Of a stretch of DNA of 64,000 nt, positions 54,563 to 63,558 are shown in pieces (position 1 is the stretch's first letter; each line of letters starts with the position of its first letter). The DNA is taken from positions 310,001 to 374,000 of the forward strand of contig NZ_JAFKOJ010000003.1 in NCBI RefSeq assembly GCF_017303275.1, given 5' to 3'. The notes beneath the pieces were generated by a model that saw nothing but the letters and a program-made list of their open reading frames with translations, was not told the DNA's origin and searched no databases. Position numbers and translations under genes: made by a program. Source of the DNA: Bacillus sp. NTK034 (lineage in GTDB: Bacteria; Bacillota; Bacilli; Bacillales; Cytobacillaceae).

Positions 54563-56020
54563 ATGCAGAGGGAATTTGCGGATGATAGTATAGCCTTGCA
54601 TACTGATTTGTACCAAATAAATATGGCACAGACTTACTGGGAAGACAACATACATACTAAAAAGGCGGTCTTTGAAGTGTTCTTCAGGAAGCTGCCTTTT
54701 GGCAACGGCTATGGAATTTTTGCCGGCCTGGAAAGAGTTATTGAGTATATAGAAAACTTCAGATTTACAGACACTGATCTGCAGTACTTAAAAAACGAAT
54801 TGAACTATGAAGAAGATTTCCTCGAATACTTGAAAAACATGAGGTTTTCAGGGACCATCAAATCAATGGAAGAAGGTGAGCTTGTATTCGGCAATGAACC
54901 AATTTTGCGTGTAGAAGCTCCCCTGGCTGAGGCCCAGATTATTGAAACTGCTATTTTGAATATCATTAACTATCAGACATTGATTGCTACAAAAGCAACC
55001 CGAATCAGAGAAGTAATTGGCGACGGAACAGCCATGGAATTCGGTTCAAGAAGAGCCCATGAAATGGACGCAGCCATCTGGGGAACAAGAGCAGCCTATA
55101 TCGGCGGCTTTGATGCCACATCTAACGTTAGAGCAGGCAAGAAGTTTGGCATTCCGGTTGCAGGAACCCATGCCCATTCATTTGTTCAGGCTTACCGGGA
55201 CGAGTATACTGCTTTTAAGAAATATGCCCAGACCCATAAGGACTGCGTTTTTCTCGTCGATACGTATGATACCCTTAAATCAGGAGTACCGAACGCAATT
55301 AAAGTGGCAAAGGAGATGCAGGGTCAAATTAACTTTAAAGGTATAAGGCTTGATAGCGGGGACTTGGCTTACCTTTCTAAAAAAGCAAGAAAAATGCTGG
55401 ATGATGCAGGTTTTCCTGAAGCAAAGATTATTGCGTCAAATGATCTGGATGAATACACCATCATAAACCTGAAAGCTCAAGGGGCGAAAATCGATATTTG
55501 GGGCATAGGCACAAAACTCATTACAGCGTACGAGCAGGCTGCATTAGGGGCTGTTTACAAACTCGTTTCAATAGAAGATGAAAATGGCAAAATGGCTGAC
55601 ACGATAAAAATAAGCGGCAACCCGGAAAAAGTGACAACTCCCGGATTAAAGAGGGTTTATCGGATTATTAACAGAGATAACCATAAATCAGAAGGGGACT
55701 ATATTGCGCTGGATCATGAAAATCCTCAAGCTGAGCAAAAACTTAAGATGTTCCATCCTGTTCACACGTTTATAAGCAAGTTCGTTACAAATTTCGAAGC
55801 CAGGGAGCTGCATAAAGTGATATTTCACGAAGGCAAGCTTACCTATAAAGTTCCATCTTTAAAAGAGATGCAGAAGTTTGCAAAGGATAATCTCAATGTA
55901 TTATGGGATGAGTACCGCCGTTCTCTGAATCCGGAGGAATACCCAGTCGACCTTAGCCAGGAGTGCTGGGATAATAAGATGAAAATGATCAGCCAGGTGA
56001 AAGAAAATATAAATGGCTGA
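54563..56020 (+). CDS. pncB: Nicotinate phosphoribosyltransferase
   Basis: This 485-residue enzyme joins nicotinate to phosphoribosyl pyrophosphate, the entry step of NAD salvage. The opening ALHTDLYQINMAQTYW, the RRAHEMDAA segment with the family His, and GIRLDSGDLAYLSKKAR are hallmarks. AGGAGGT lies before ATG 54563. It is followed 27 bp later by nadE, so both ends of the salvage route from nicotinate to NAD are encoded together, with the adenylyltransferase step elsewhere. Confidence 0.95.
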   Translation: MQREFADDSIALHTDLYQINMAQTYWEDNIHTKKAVFEVFFRKLPFGNGYGIFAGLERVIEYIENFRFTDTDLQYLKNELNYEEDFLEYLKNMRFSGTIKSMEEGELVFGNEPILRVEAPLAEAQIIETAILNIINYQTLIATKATRIREVIGDGTAMEFGSRRAHEMDAAIWGTRAAYIGGFDATSNVRAGKKFGIPVAGTHAHSFVQAYRDEYTAFKKYAQTHKDCVFLVDTYDTLKSGVPNAIKVAKEMQGQINFKGIRLDSGDLAYLSKKARKMLDDAGFPEAKIIASNDLDEYTIINLKAQGAKIDIWGIGTKLITAYEQAALGAVYKLVSIEDENGKMADTIKISGNPEKVTTPGLKRVYRIINRDNHKSEGDYIALDHENPQAEQKLKMFHPVHTFISKFVTNFEARELHKVIFHEGKLTYKVPSLKEMQKFAKDNLNVLWDEYRRSLNPEEYPVDLSQECWDNKMKMISQVKENING

Positions 56021-56047
56021 AGCTTTAAGAAGAGGGAGGAACCTGCA

Positions 56048-56869
56048 ATGAATCTGCAAAAAGAAATTATGGAAAGTTTAAATGTAAATCCGACTATCAA
56101 TCCAAAGGAAGAAATAAAGAAAAGAATTGAGTTTCTAAAGGATTATCTTGTTAAAACAAATGCAAAAGGTTATGTTTTAGGCATAAGCGGCGGCCAGGAT
56201 TCCACTCTTGCCGGAAGACTTGCGCAGCTTGCGGTTGAAGAGCTTCGAAAAGAAGGGAAGGACGCAACATTCATCGCAGTCCGCCTTCCGTACGGCGTTC
56301 AGCAGGATGAGAAGGATGCACAGCTTGCCCTTTCCTTTATTCAGGCCGACAAAGAAGTGGTCTTTAATATTAAAAATGCAGTCGATGAAGTGAAAACCGA
56401 GTATGATCGAATAATTCCGGAAGAACCGCTGAAGGATTATCATAAAGGCAATGTTAAAGCCCGCATGAGAATGATTGCCCAATATGCCATTGGCGGCCAG
56501 TATGGCTTGCTGGTCATCGGCACGGATCATGCTGCAGAAGCAGTGACTGGATTCTTCACAAAATATGGCGATGGCGGCGCAGATGTCCTGCCGCTGTCCG
56601 GACTGACAAAAAGACAGGGAAAAGCACTTCTTAAAGAGCTTGGGGCAGAGGAAAGACTATACTTAAAAGTGCCTACAGCAGATCTTCTTGACCAGAAACC
56701 CGGACAGGCTGATGAAACTGAATTAGGTATCTCATACGATGAATTGGATGATTACCTTGAAGGAAAACCAGTAAGTCCGGAAGCGGCAGAAAAAATCGAA
56801 AAACGCTACCTGGTATCAGAACACAAGCGCCAGCTGCCTGCATCCATGCACGATAATTGGTGGAAATAA
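56048..56869 (+). CDS. nadE: Ammonia-dependent NAD synthetase
   Basis: NadE amidates deamido-NAD to NAD with ATP and ammonia. The 273-residue protein has the PP-loop SGGQDS at 47-52, [22 protein letters not shown], and the C-terminal KRQLP. There is no glutaminase domain, so ammonia is the donor. GAGGGAGG precedes ATG 56048. Second gene of pncB-nadE. Confidence 0.96.
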   Translation: MNLQKEIMESLNVNPTINPKEEIKKRIEFLKDYLVKTNAKGYVLGISGGQDSTLAGRLAQLAVEELRKEGKDATFIAVRLPYGVQQDEKDAQLALSFIQADKEVVFNIKNAVDEVKTEYDRIIPEEPLKDYHKGNVKARMRMIAQYAIGGQYGLLVIGTDHAAEAVTGFFTKYGDGGADVLPLSGLTKRQGKALLKELGAEERLYLKVPTADLLDQKPGQADETELGISYDELDDYLEGKPVSPEAAEKIEKRYLVSEHKRQLPASMHDNWWK

Positions 56870-56884
56870 GCATTTATCACAAAG

Positions 56885-56920
56885 AAAAATCAGTTCCAGC
56901 AATCGGAACTGATTTTTTTT
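56885..56920. terminator. Bidirectional terminator between nadE and pflA
   Basis: AAAAATCAGTTCC pairs perfectly with GGAACTGATTTTT, flanked by extra Ts on the forward side and TTTTTCTTT on the reverse side. It serves both convergent operons. Confidence 0.93.
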
Positions 56921-57648
56921 CATTGTCCTGTAAGTATGTGATAAGCCCATTCTGCCATTTCCTCACTTGGCGGCTCAGTATCCTTCAGCGGATATTCCAA
57001 TCCGAGTGCTTCCCATTTATATACACCAAGCTTGTGATAGGGAAGAACCTCAATTTTTTTCACATTATTTAAATTTTTAATGAAACGCCCAAGCTGTTCC
57101 AGATCACGTTCATCATCAGAGATTGAAGGCACAAGCACGTGGCGGATCCATACTGGCACCTGATGATCAGACAGATACTGGGCGAATTGGAGGATATGAT
57201 CATTTGTAAGACCTGTCAGTTTTTTATGCTTATCCCTATTAATATGCTTTAAATCCAGCAGCACCAGGTCCGTATAGTCCAGAAGCTCTTTCAGCTGCTT
57301 TTGAAAAAACGGGGAGGTGGAGTAGCTGCCTCCCGATGAATCTATTGCAGTGTGAATGCCATGTTTCTTGCATTCTTTAAAAAGTTCTATAAGAAAAGGA
57401 ATCTGAAGCAAAGGTTCACCGCCGCTAACTGTAATGCCGCCTCCGGAAGCAGCCAAAAAAGGGAGATAGGATTGCAGATCATTCATGATTTCTGAAATAG
57501 ATATTTGTTTCCCTGACCCAATTTCCCAAGTGTCCGCATTATGGCAAAATTGACAGCGAAGGAGGCACCCCTGTGTAAAAATGACATATCTAATGCCAGG
57601 CCCATCTACTGTACCAAATGTTTCAATTGAATGAATATTGCCGTACAT
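56920..57648 (-). CDS. pflA: Pyruvate formate-lyase activating enzyme
   Basis: This 242-residue radical SAM enzyme makes the glycyl radical on PflB. The cluster motif is CX3CX2C at Cys28, Cys32 and Cys35 (GCLLRCQFCHN). Other hallmarks are GPGIRYVIFTQG and TVSGGEPLLQ. I chose ATG 57648, eight bases after AAAGGA; the frame from 57690 has no site. It follows pflB by 97 bp, a gap with a GGGCC/GGCCC hairpin that lacks a T run on this strand and so is probably not a terminator. Confidence 0.94.
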   Translation of the reverse strand: MYGNIHSIETFGTVDGPGIRYVIFTQGCLLRCQFCHNADTWEIGSGKQISISEIMNDLQSYLPFLAASGGGITVSGGEPLLQIPFLIELFKECKKHGIHTAIDSSGGSYSTSPFFQKQLKELLDYTDLVLLDLKHINRDKHKKLTGLTNDHILQFAQYLSDHQVPVWIRHVLVPSISDDERDLEQLGRFIKNLNNVKKIEVLPYHKLGVYKWEALGLEYPLKDTEPPSEEMAEWAYHILTGQ

Positions 57649-57745
57649 CAGCATCTTCCTTTCCAAATGCAGCCGGCGCAGCAGCAGCATTGCTCAATCT
57701 TTTTTTGAAGAGAGGGCCTCTTATAAAGGCCCGCCATCCTATTTG

Positions 57746-59971
57746 TTACATTGAATCATGGAATGTTCGATTGATAACGTCAAGCTGCTGCTCTTTAGTC
57801 AGCTTAATGAAGTTCACAGCATAGCCTGATACCCTGATGGTCAACTGTGGATATTCTTCCGGATGTTCCATGGCGTCCAGAAGCGTTTCTTTATTGAATA
57901 CATTTACATTTAGGTGATGTCCTGACTTTATGGCATATCCATCCAGTATAGATACCAGATTGCGGATACGGCTATCAGCATCCTTTCCGAGTGCTTTAGG
58001 GACAATGGAGAAAGTGTTGCTGATGCCATCCAGCGCATGTTTGTATGGCAGTTTTGCAACAGAAGACAGGGAAGCAAGCGTTCCTTTCGTATCTCTCCCG
58101 TGCATCGGATTTGCTCCCGGGGCGAACGGCTCGCCGGCTCGCCGTCCATCAGGCGTATTACCTGTTTTCTTTCCATACACTACATTGGATGTAATGGTTA
58201 ATATAGACATCGTATGCATAGAGTTTCTGTATGTCGGATGCTTGCGGAGCTTTTTCATAAACCGTTCAACCAGGTCTATAGCTATGCTGTCAACGCGATC
58301 ATCATTATTCCCGTATTTCGGAAAATCTCCTTCTGTCATAAAATCAATCACTAGCCCGTTCTCATCACGGATTGCCTTAACAGTTGCGTATTTGATCGCA
58401 CTCAGTGAGTCGGCCGCTACACTCAGACCCGCAATGCCAGTGGCCATCGTTCTAAGAATTTTGGAGTCATGCAGAGCCATTTCGATCCGTTCGTAGCTAT
58501 ATTTATCATGCATGTAATGAATGATATTCAGCGTATTAATATAGAGATCTGCCAGCCATTCCATCATTAAATCAAACTTCACCATCACTTCTTCATATTG
58601 AAGGATGTCTGAGGTAATTGGGGCATAGGAAGGGCCGACCTGACGCTTAAGTTTCTCATCCTTGCCTCCATTAATGCTATATAACAGAGCCTTTGCAAGG
58701 TTTGCTCTTGCTCCGAAAAATTGCATTTGTTTCCCGATCTCCATTGCAGAAACACAGCAGGCAATTCCATAATCATCGCCATATTCAGGAAGCATGATAT
58801 CGTCGTTTTCATATTGGATTGAACTTGTTTCTATGGACATCCCGGCACAATATTTTTTGAAGTTCTCGGGAAGCTTGCTGGACCATAAAACTGTTAAATT
58901 CGGTTCAGGTGCCGGCCCCAGATTATTCAAAGTATGAAGGAAGCGGTAAGAATTTTTCGTTATAAGCGGACGGCCATCAAGAGCCATCCCGCCAATGGAC
59001 TCTGTAACCCATGTAGGATCACCGCTGAATAATTCATTATAGTCAGGAGTTCTCGCAAATTTGACAAGGCGCAGCTTCATTACAAAGTGATCGACCAGTT
59101 CCTGGGCTTCCTTCTCGGTAAGCATTCCTTTCTGAATGTCTCTTTCTATAAAAATATCAAGGAAAGTCGAGACACGGCCAAGGCTCATAGCTGCTCCATT
59201 TTGCTCTTTGATGGCTGCAAGATAGGCGAAGTACAGCCATTGGAAAGCCTCGAGAGCATTTTCTGCAGGCTTTGAAATATCAAAACCATAGCTGTTTGCC
59301 AGCTGCTCCAGTTCTTTCAGAGACCTTATCTGTTCTGAAATCTCTTCTCTAAGGCGAATATTGTCTTCCGTCATCACACTTGAGGTTGATTTCAAATCCG
59401 CTTTTTTGGCTTCAACCAAGCGGTCAACTCCATAAAGAGCAACCCTGCGGTAATCACCGATTATCCTGCCTCGGCCATATGCATCCGGCAGGCCTGTAAT
59501 AATGCCGGCTTTGCGGGCAAGTTTCATTTCATCGGTATAAGCATCAAACACGCCTTGGTTATGTGTTTTGCGGTAATCTGTAAATATCTTTTCCATCACT
59601 TTACTGGCTTCATAGCCGTATGCTTCACAAGCTGCCACAGCCATTCTGACTCCGCCATATGGCTGAAGAGAGCGCTTAAACGGACGGTCAGTCTGCACAC
59701 CCACAATTTTTTCTTTTTTTTGGTCCAGGTAACCAGGACCATGTGAGGTGATGGTTGAGACAATCTCTGTGTCCATATCGAGCACTCCGCCATTATCACG
59801 TTCCATTTTCGTAAGATCCATCACTTGTTCCCATAATGAAGTAGTAGCTTCTGTTGCCTTCTCCAAAAATGATTCATCCCCAAAAAAAGGTGAGTAATTC
59901 TTTAAAATAAAGTCTCTAACATCAATTTCATGTGTCCAGATTCCTTTTTTAAAGCCATTCCAACTTTCCAT
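57746..59971 (-). CDS. pflB: Formate C-acetyltransferase (pyruvate formate-lyase)
   Basis: PflB splits pyruvate with CoA into acetyl-CoA and formate in anaerobic growth. The 741-residue protein has the catalytic pair Cys405-Cys406 (GIACCVSAM) and the radical glycine Gly716 (RVSGYAVNF). The N-terminus WNGFKKGIW is typical. GAGGTGAAGG precedes ATG 59971. A perfect Fnr-type box lies upstream. The radical form is destroyed by oxygen, so low-oxygen control fits. Confidence 0.96.
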   Translation of the reverse strand: MESWNGFKKGIWTHEIDVRDFILKNYSPFFGDESFLEKATEATTSLWEQVMDLTKMERDNGGVLDMDTEIVSTITSHGPGYLDQKKEKIVGVQTDRPFKRSLQPYGGVRMAVAACEAYGYEASKVMEKIFTDYRKTHNQGVFDAYTDEMKLARKAGIITGLPDAYGRGRIIGDYRRVALYGVDRLVEAKKADLKSTSSVMTEDNIRLREEISEQIRSLKELEQLANSYGFDISKPAENALEAFQWLYFAYLAAIKEQNGAAMSLGRVSTFLDIFIERDIQKGMLTEKEAQELVDHFVMKLRLVKFARTPDYNELFSGDPTWVTESIGGMALDGRPLITKNSYRFLHTLNNLGPAPEPNLTVLWSSKLPENFKKYCAGMSIETSSIQYENDDIMLPEYGDDYGIACCVSAMEIGKQMQFFGARANLAKALLYSINGGKDEKLKRQVGPSYAPITSDILQYEEVMVKFDLMMEWLADLYINTLNIIHYMHDKYSYERIEMALHDSKILRTMATGIAGLSVAADSLSAIKYATVKAIRDENGLVIDFMTEGDFPKYGNNDDRVDSIAIDLVERFMKKLRKHPTYRNSMHTMSILTITSNVVYGKKTGNTPDGRRAGEPFAPGANPMHGRDTKGTLASLSSVAKLPYKHALDGISNTFSIVPKALGKDADSRIRNLVSILDGYAIKSGHHLNVNVFNKETLLDAMEHPEEYPQLTIRVSGYAVNFIKLTKEQQLDVINRTFHDSM

Positions 59972-60019
59972 ATTCCTTCACCTCATATAATCAATGTGTA
60001 TAACAGTTATTACAACTTA

Positions 60020-60062
60020 ACTATACATTCAATATAACAGAGATAATGTGAAATAAATCACA
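60020..60062 (-). promoter_or_regulatory. Fnr/Crp-type operator and promoter of pflBA
   Basis: TGTGATTTATTTCACA on the reverse strand (60047-60062) is a perfect TGTGA-N6-TCACA palindrome. TATAGT at 60025-60020 on the same strand predicts a start at 60013, placing the palindrome centre at exactly -41.5. A redox regulator of the Rex type binds similar sites, but its TTGTGAA-N4-TTCACAA is matched less well here. Confidence 0.75.
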
Positions 60063-60196
60063 AACTTTTTGAACGTATTGTGAAATAGAGTAAATCTATA
60101 TTTAATAATGCATAAGTGTACTATAAAACCACTCGTACTTTTGAACTGATATATATAGATTGAAAATCCCACTAGAAGAAGAATAAAGAGGAAATC

Positions 60197-60244
60197 ATGA
60201 AATTCTTACAATCAGCGCCAACAATTACCTGTTTAATAGAATAA
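60197..60244 (+). other. Short leader open frame ahead of the LysM-CAP gene
   Basis: AAAGAGGA lies just before ATG 60197, which opens a 15-codon frame ending at TAA 60242-60244. The next gene starts 22 bases later and has almost no ribosome site of its own. Translation of the leader could feed ribosomes to the main gene. Evidence is weak and positional. Confidence 0.35.
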
Positions 60245-60266
60245 GAGATTTTGATTAAATATAAAT

Positions 60267-60893
60267 ATGAAAACACTATCAAAACTTTCATTCATTCTAA
60301 TGTTGTCTGTCGCACTTGTCTTTGGATTCAATTTCGATGCAAAAGCATCAACAGTACATACCGTTCAGCCAGGGGACACAATGTGGAAGATCGCCCTGAA
60401 GTATCAGGTGGGAGTTCCTGAAATCATAAATGCCAACGGGCAGATTTCAAATCCAAACTTCATTTATCCTGGGCAAAAGGTGAATATCCCTACATTATCT
60501 AAAGCCACTACCGGTGTTGAAGAGCAGGTAGTTCAGCTTGTAAACCAGGAAAGGGCAAAGTATGGGTTAAAGCCATTAAAATCAAATTGGGAGCTTGCGA
60601 GAGTGGCAAGATACAAATCTCAGGATATGATCAGCAAGAAGTATTTCGATCACAACTCTCCTACATACGGAAGCCCGTTTGATATGATGAAGAGCTTTGG
60701 AATTACTTACAGAACCGCTGGAGAAAACATTGCTGCAGGTCAAAAAACACCTCAGGAAGTTGTAACAGCATGGATGAACAGCGAGGGTCACCGCAAGAAC
60801 ATCCTATCAGCCAATTTCACAGAAATCGGAGTGGGATACGCACAGGGCGGATACTATGGCCACTATTGGACACAGATGTTTATTGGGAGGTAA
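60267..60893 (+). CDS. LysM and CAP-domain exported protein (YkwD/SafA-like)
   Basis: This 208-residue protein has a signal peptide ending near AKAS. One LysM repeat (about 31-76: HTVQPGDTMWKIALKY then FIYPGQKVNIP) binds peptidoglycan. A CAP domain (about 87-208) has NSPTYGSPFDMM, TAGENIAAG and GHRKNIL. It resembles Bacillus spore-cortex or cell-wall CAP proteins; activity unsettled. ATG 60267 has a poor ribosome site. A terminator-poor repeat region follows. It is divergent from pflB. Confidence 0.9.
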   Translation: MKTLSKLSFILMLSVALVFGFNFDAKASTVHTVQPGDTMWKIALKYQVGVPEIINANGQISNPNFIYPGQKVNIPTLSKATTGVEEQVVQLVNQERAKYGLKPLKSNWELARVARYKSQDMISKKYFDHNSPTYGSPFDMMKSFGITYRTAGENIAAGQKTPQEVVTAWMNSEGHRKNILSANFTEIGVGYAQGGYYGHYWTQMFIGR

Positions 60894-60940
60894 GAAGAAA
60901 AGGGGAAGCGCCTTGCCCACGAAGGAACGCAGACTAAGAA

Positions 60941-61263
60941 CGCCACGTCCTGTGGCAACGTCTGCATGACCCGCATCCTCCCAAAAGCTGCCGCTTTTGG
61001 TCGTGCGATGATTATGCTGACGAAGCCTTCCTTGTCCTGCGGGCCTCAAGCACAAGACGAGCCTTCCGGAAAGGCGACCTTTGCTTTCTTGAAAGGATTG
61101 CCCGAAATGTGGAGGCGACTGCCCAGGGACGACAGGCATAAGACGGTTCCTGTAAGAAGGCGTTCTTCCTTCTGGAAGGAAACGGATTATAACCCCGAGT
61201 CACTAGGAGCCGGAACTAGACAAGCTTGTGACCTCGAGGGGTAGGCGCTGGAGCTGGACAGTT
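60941..61263 (+). repeat. Composite intergenic repeat, copy 2
   Basis: This copy starts with the same hairpin GCCACGTCCTGTGGC. It has TTTTGGTCGTGCGATG and GACGAAGCCTTCCTTGTCCT, and ends with CGAGGGGTAGGCGCTGGAGC. The block order equals that of copy 1 at 8401-8584, but an extra GC-rich stretch of about 140 bp lies in the middle. Open frames inside are incidental. It lies between the LysM-CAP gene and a convergent cupredoxin gene. Confidence 0.75.
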
Positions 61264-61265
61264 AA

Positions 61266-61296
61266 GAAAAGCACCGGATTATCCGGTGCTTTTGCT
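61266..61296. terminator. Terminator between the repeat and the cupredoxin gene
   Basis: AAAAGCACCGGA pairs with TCCGGTGCTTTT, with Ts beyond on the forward strand and near-symmetry for the reverse. Confidence 0.85.
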
Positions 61297-61303
61297 TTTC
61301 ACA

Positions 61304-61756
61304 TTAGTCTACTACAATATAAGCAATCATTGGTCCGCTATTATCCTTATCCGGATGAGTAAGACACACCAGACGGTAAACGCCTTCTTTATCAAATTGA
61401 AGAGGGACCACCGTTTCTTCTGCTTTTTTTACCACACCTTTAATATCAGTTCCTTCAATGATGTATGGATGTTCCATTCCATTAACTCCCCAAATCTTCA
61501 GATTTACCTTTTCACCTTTTTCAAGAAATATAGTTCCAGGATCCCAGCGATAAGCTTCAATTTCTCTGCCATCAGGCAGCTTGGCTTTAAATTCTCCTGT
61601 AACCATATGAATTTCCCGGACTTTTTCGCCCTCCGTCTGGTTGAATACTGTCAAATTATCAGATTTTGAAAAAAACCATACTGATGCAGAAACGATTACT
61701 GAAAATATGATGACAAATGCAATAATGCTGCGTTTCTTTAATACAAGAAAAGGCAT
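61304..61756 (-). CDS. Membrane-anchored cupredoxin-domain protein
   Basis: This 150-residue protein has one N-terminal membrane helix (about 10-28) and an outside cupredoxin domain. Copper ligands can be seen: His in GMEHPYI, then Cys and His in VCLTHPDKDNS and Met in GPM. This His-Cys-His-Met set fits a type 1 or subunit-II-like copper site, probably for electron transfer or copper handling. ATG 61756 has AAGGAG seven bases upstream; ATG 61762 is too close to it. Confidence 0.83.
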   Translation of the reverse strand: MPFLVLKKRSIIAFVIIFSVIVSASVWFFSKSDNLTVFNQTEGEKVREIHMVTGEFKAKLPDGREIEAYRWDPGTIFLEKGEKVNLKIWGVNGMEHPYIIEGTDIKGVVKKAEETVVPLQFDKEGVYRLVCLTHPDKDNSGPMIAYIVVD

Positions 61757-61904
61757 GCTCATACTCCTTCCAAATTGGTTGTCCCTATATAGATATGCAG
61801 GAAGGGCATCATAACTTGTCTACTATTTCTGAGATTTTCACGATAATTTCTTTACATTTGCCAAAATACTATTTCATAATAGAATTAAAAAAGGATGTGG
61901 CAGC

Positions 61905-63389
61905 ATGTACAAAGTACTTGTGGCCAATCGGGATGAGTACGATACGAAAGGCATAGAGTGGCTTCTTAAATCATCAATGAACGCATGGCAAGTAGATTCC
62001 GCCCAAAATGAATCAGGGCTTATTTATAAGCTTGAAACTTTTCAGCCAGACCTATTGATTTTTGAACTTGATCTGATAAATGAAGAAAGTTATAGTTCTT
62101 TCCTTAAAACCATTCAGATCATAGGGCCGGATTTGATTGCCTTAACAATGGAAGCGACCTTTTCACAAGCAAAAAGAGCCATCGACATGGGTGTATCCGA
62201 TTTAATACTTAAGCCAATTTCTGCAGATACTTTATTAAAATCAGCGAGAAAGATTCATAGACGTAATCAGATGAATAATCGGACTGCTGAACAAAACTCC
62301 ATTCAGAAAGCTGAAAAAGACTTCAAATATCAGGACTTATTTTTAGAAGGTCATGATTCGGCAGAACCATTTGTATCTATTGGAATAAAGACTGAAAATC
62401 CGCTGGAGCTTCCAAAACTATATAAATTTCTTGAAAGCTATACTTTTCAAAAAACAGTTCACTCATTTATTTTGAGTGATATGATTTTGATTTTGGCTGA
62501 AAAATCTGATGTGGCCTGGAAAGAGGAGAGCCTCAGATTTATGAGAGATTGGCAGGAGACGTCAGCAGAACAAATCGCCATCAGCATTTATACGGGCAAG
62601 GAGGACAGCGGAACCGTCAGAAGCTACTATCTTGCAAACAGGAAACTGATGGAGTTAACTTTTTACAGGGGATTTAATCAGGTAATTGAGGAGAAATCAT
62701 TGCCTAAATGGCTATCAATTGATCCATTCCTGACCCCCGAGGAACAGAGCAAATGGATTGATTTCCTGAATCAATCTGATTTAGAAGCGCTGAAGTCATG
62801 GTTTTACAAGGAATTCCTTATTTTGCAGGACCCATATCCGGAACCAGGTCTCATCAGAATTCGACTGACCAGTATCCTTGCGCAAATTCGCAGGCATATG
62901 AAAACTTTCCGGCTGGCAGACGGGGATATGGAGAAAGAATATCTGCGTTTATTCCAGACTATCCTTTATTCCCCCCTGATCTACCGGGTGATTAACGAAA
63001 TGATTAGCTTTATTTCCCTTATTTTTGAAACCATACGCTCTGATAAAAAGCTGAAGCTGGAACTTACTGACAGAGTCTTATTCTATATAGAAACGAATTA
63101 CTGGGACCCTGAGGTTACTCTTGAAAGGGCAGCTGAATATGCAGACCGAAACCCGAATTATATCAGCTCCACGCTCGCAAAAAAATGCGGCAAGTCGTTC
63201 CGGGAGCTGCTTAATGAAACCCGGATCAGGCAATCTGCCAAGCTTTTGATGGAATCAGAAATAAGCATTAAGGAAATCGCGTCTGTCTGCGGTTTTCGCA
63301 ATCAGCAATATTTCAATAAAGTTTTTAGTAAAATTAAAGGAATGCCGCCAAATCAATATAGAAAGAGCATGCATAAAACCTCCGTTTAA
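61905..63389 (+). CDS. AraC-type response regulator with atypical receiver domain
   Basis: This 494-residue protein has an N-terminal receiver-like domain (about 1-120), a middle region of about 250 residues and a C-terminal AraC helix-turn-helix pair (about 390-490, with IKEIASVCGFRNQQYFNKVF). Aligned with YesN-type regulators, the phospho-acceptor Asp is replaced by Glu54 (LLIFELDL). The acidic pair near residue 8 is replaced by Asn-Arg. The conserved Thr (ALTMEA) and Lys (LKPIS) remain. Phosphorylation is therefore doubtful. No kinase gene is adjacent. It lies upstream of hutU in the same direction, but the hut link is only positional. Confidence 0.85.
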   Translation: MYKVLVANRDEYDTKGIEWLLKSSMNAWQVDSAQNESGLIYKLETFQPDLLIFELDLINEESYSSFLKTIQIIGPDLIALTMEATFSQAKRAIDMGVSDLILKPISADTLLKSARKIHRRNQMNNRTAEQNSIQKAEKDFKYQDLFLEGHDSAEPFVSIGIKTENPLELPKLYKFLESYTFQKTVHSFILSDMILILAEKSDVAWKEESLRFMRDWQETSAEQIAISIYTGKEDSGTVRSYYLANRKLMELTFYRGFNQVIEEKSLPKWLSIDPFLTPEEQSKWIDFLNQSDLEALKSWFYKEFLILQDPYPEPGLIRIRLTSILAQIRRHMKTFRLADGDMEKEYLRLFQTILYSPLIYRVINEMISFISLIFETIRSDKKLKLELTDRVLFYIETNYWDPEVTLERAAEYADRNPNYISSTLAKKCGKSFRELLNETRIRQSAKLLMESEISIKEIASVCGFRNQQYFNKVFSKIKGMPPNQYRKSMHKTSV

Positions 63390-63406
63390 CCGGGGGTTTA
63401 TTTTTG
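63376..63406 (+). terminator. Terminator after the AraC regulator gene
   Basis: AAACCTCCG pairs with CGGGGGTTT (one G-U), overlapping the stop codon, then ATTTTTG. Confidence 0.8.
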
Positions 63407-63558
63407 TTCTAATTATAAAAATACTAATATTTATATAAAAATCGAAAAAAACATTATAAGAATCTAACAAAATTATAAAAAATCAAACTTAATTATTATA
63501 CTTTTCAGATAGTTCCCATTATAAAATCTAAATATGAGATAACATTGGAGGGATAACA

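Noticed and set aside
57714-57732. GGGCC/GGCCC hairpin between pflB and pflA as a terminator
   Set aside because: On the transcribed strand the stem is followed by TCTCTTC and an A run, not Ts, so it is more likely a processing or stability hairpin.
57930-58496. 188-codon antisense frame within pflB
   Set aside because: It is the shadow of a strongly conserved gene on the other strand, with codon pattern set by pflB; no ribosome site.
60966-61244. Open frames inside the composite repeat (both strands)
   Set aside because: They follow from its GC-rich sequence; copy 1 does not keep the frames, and no start signals are present.
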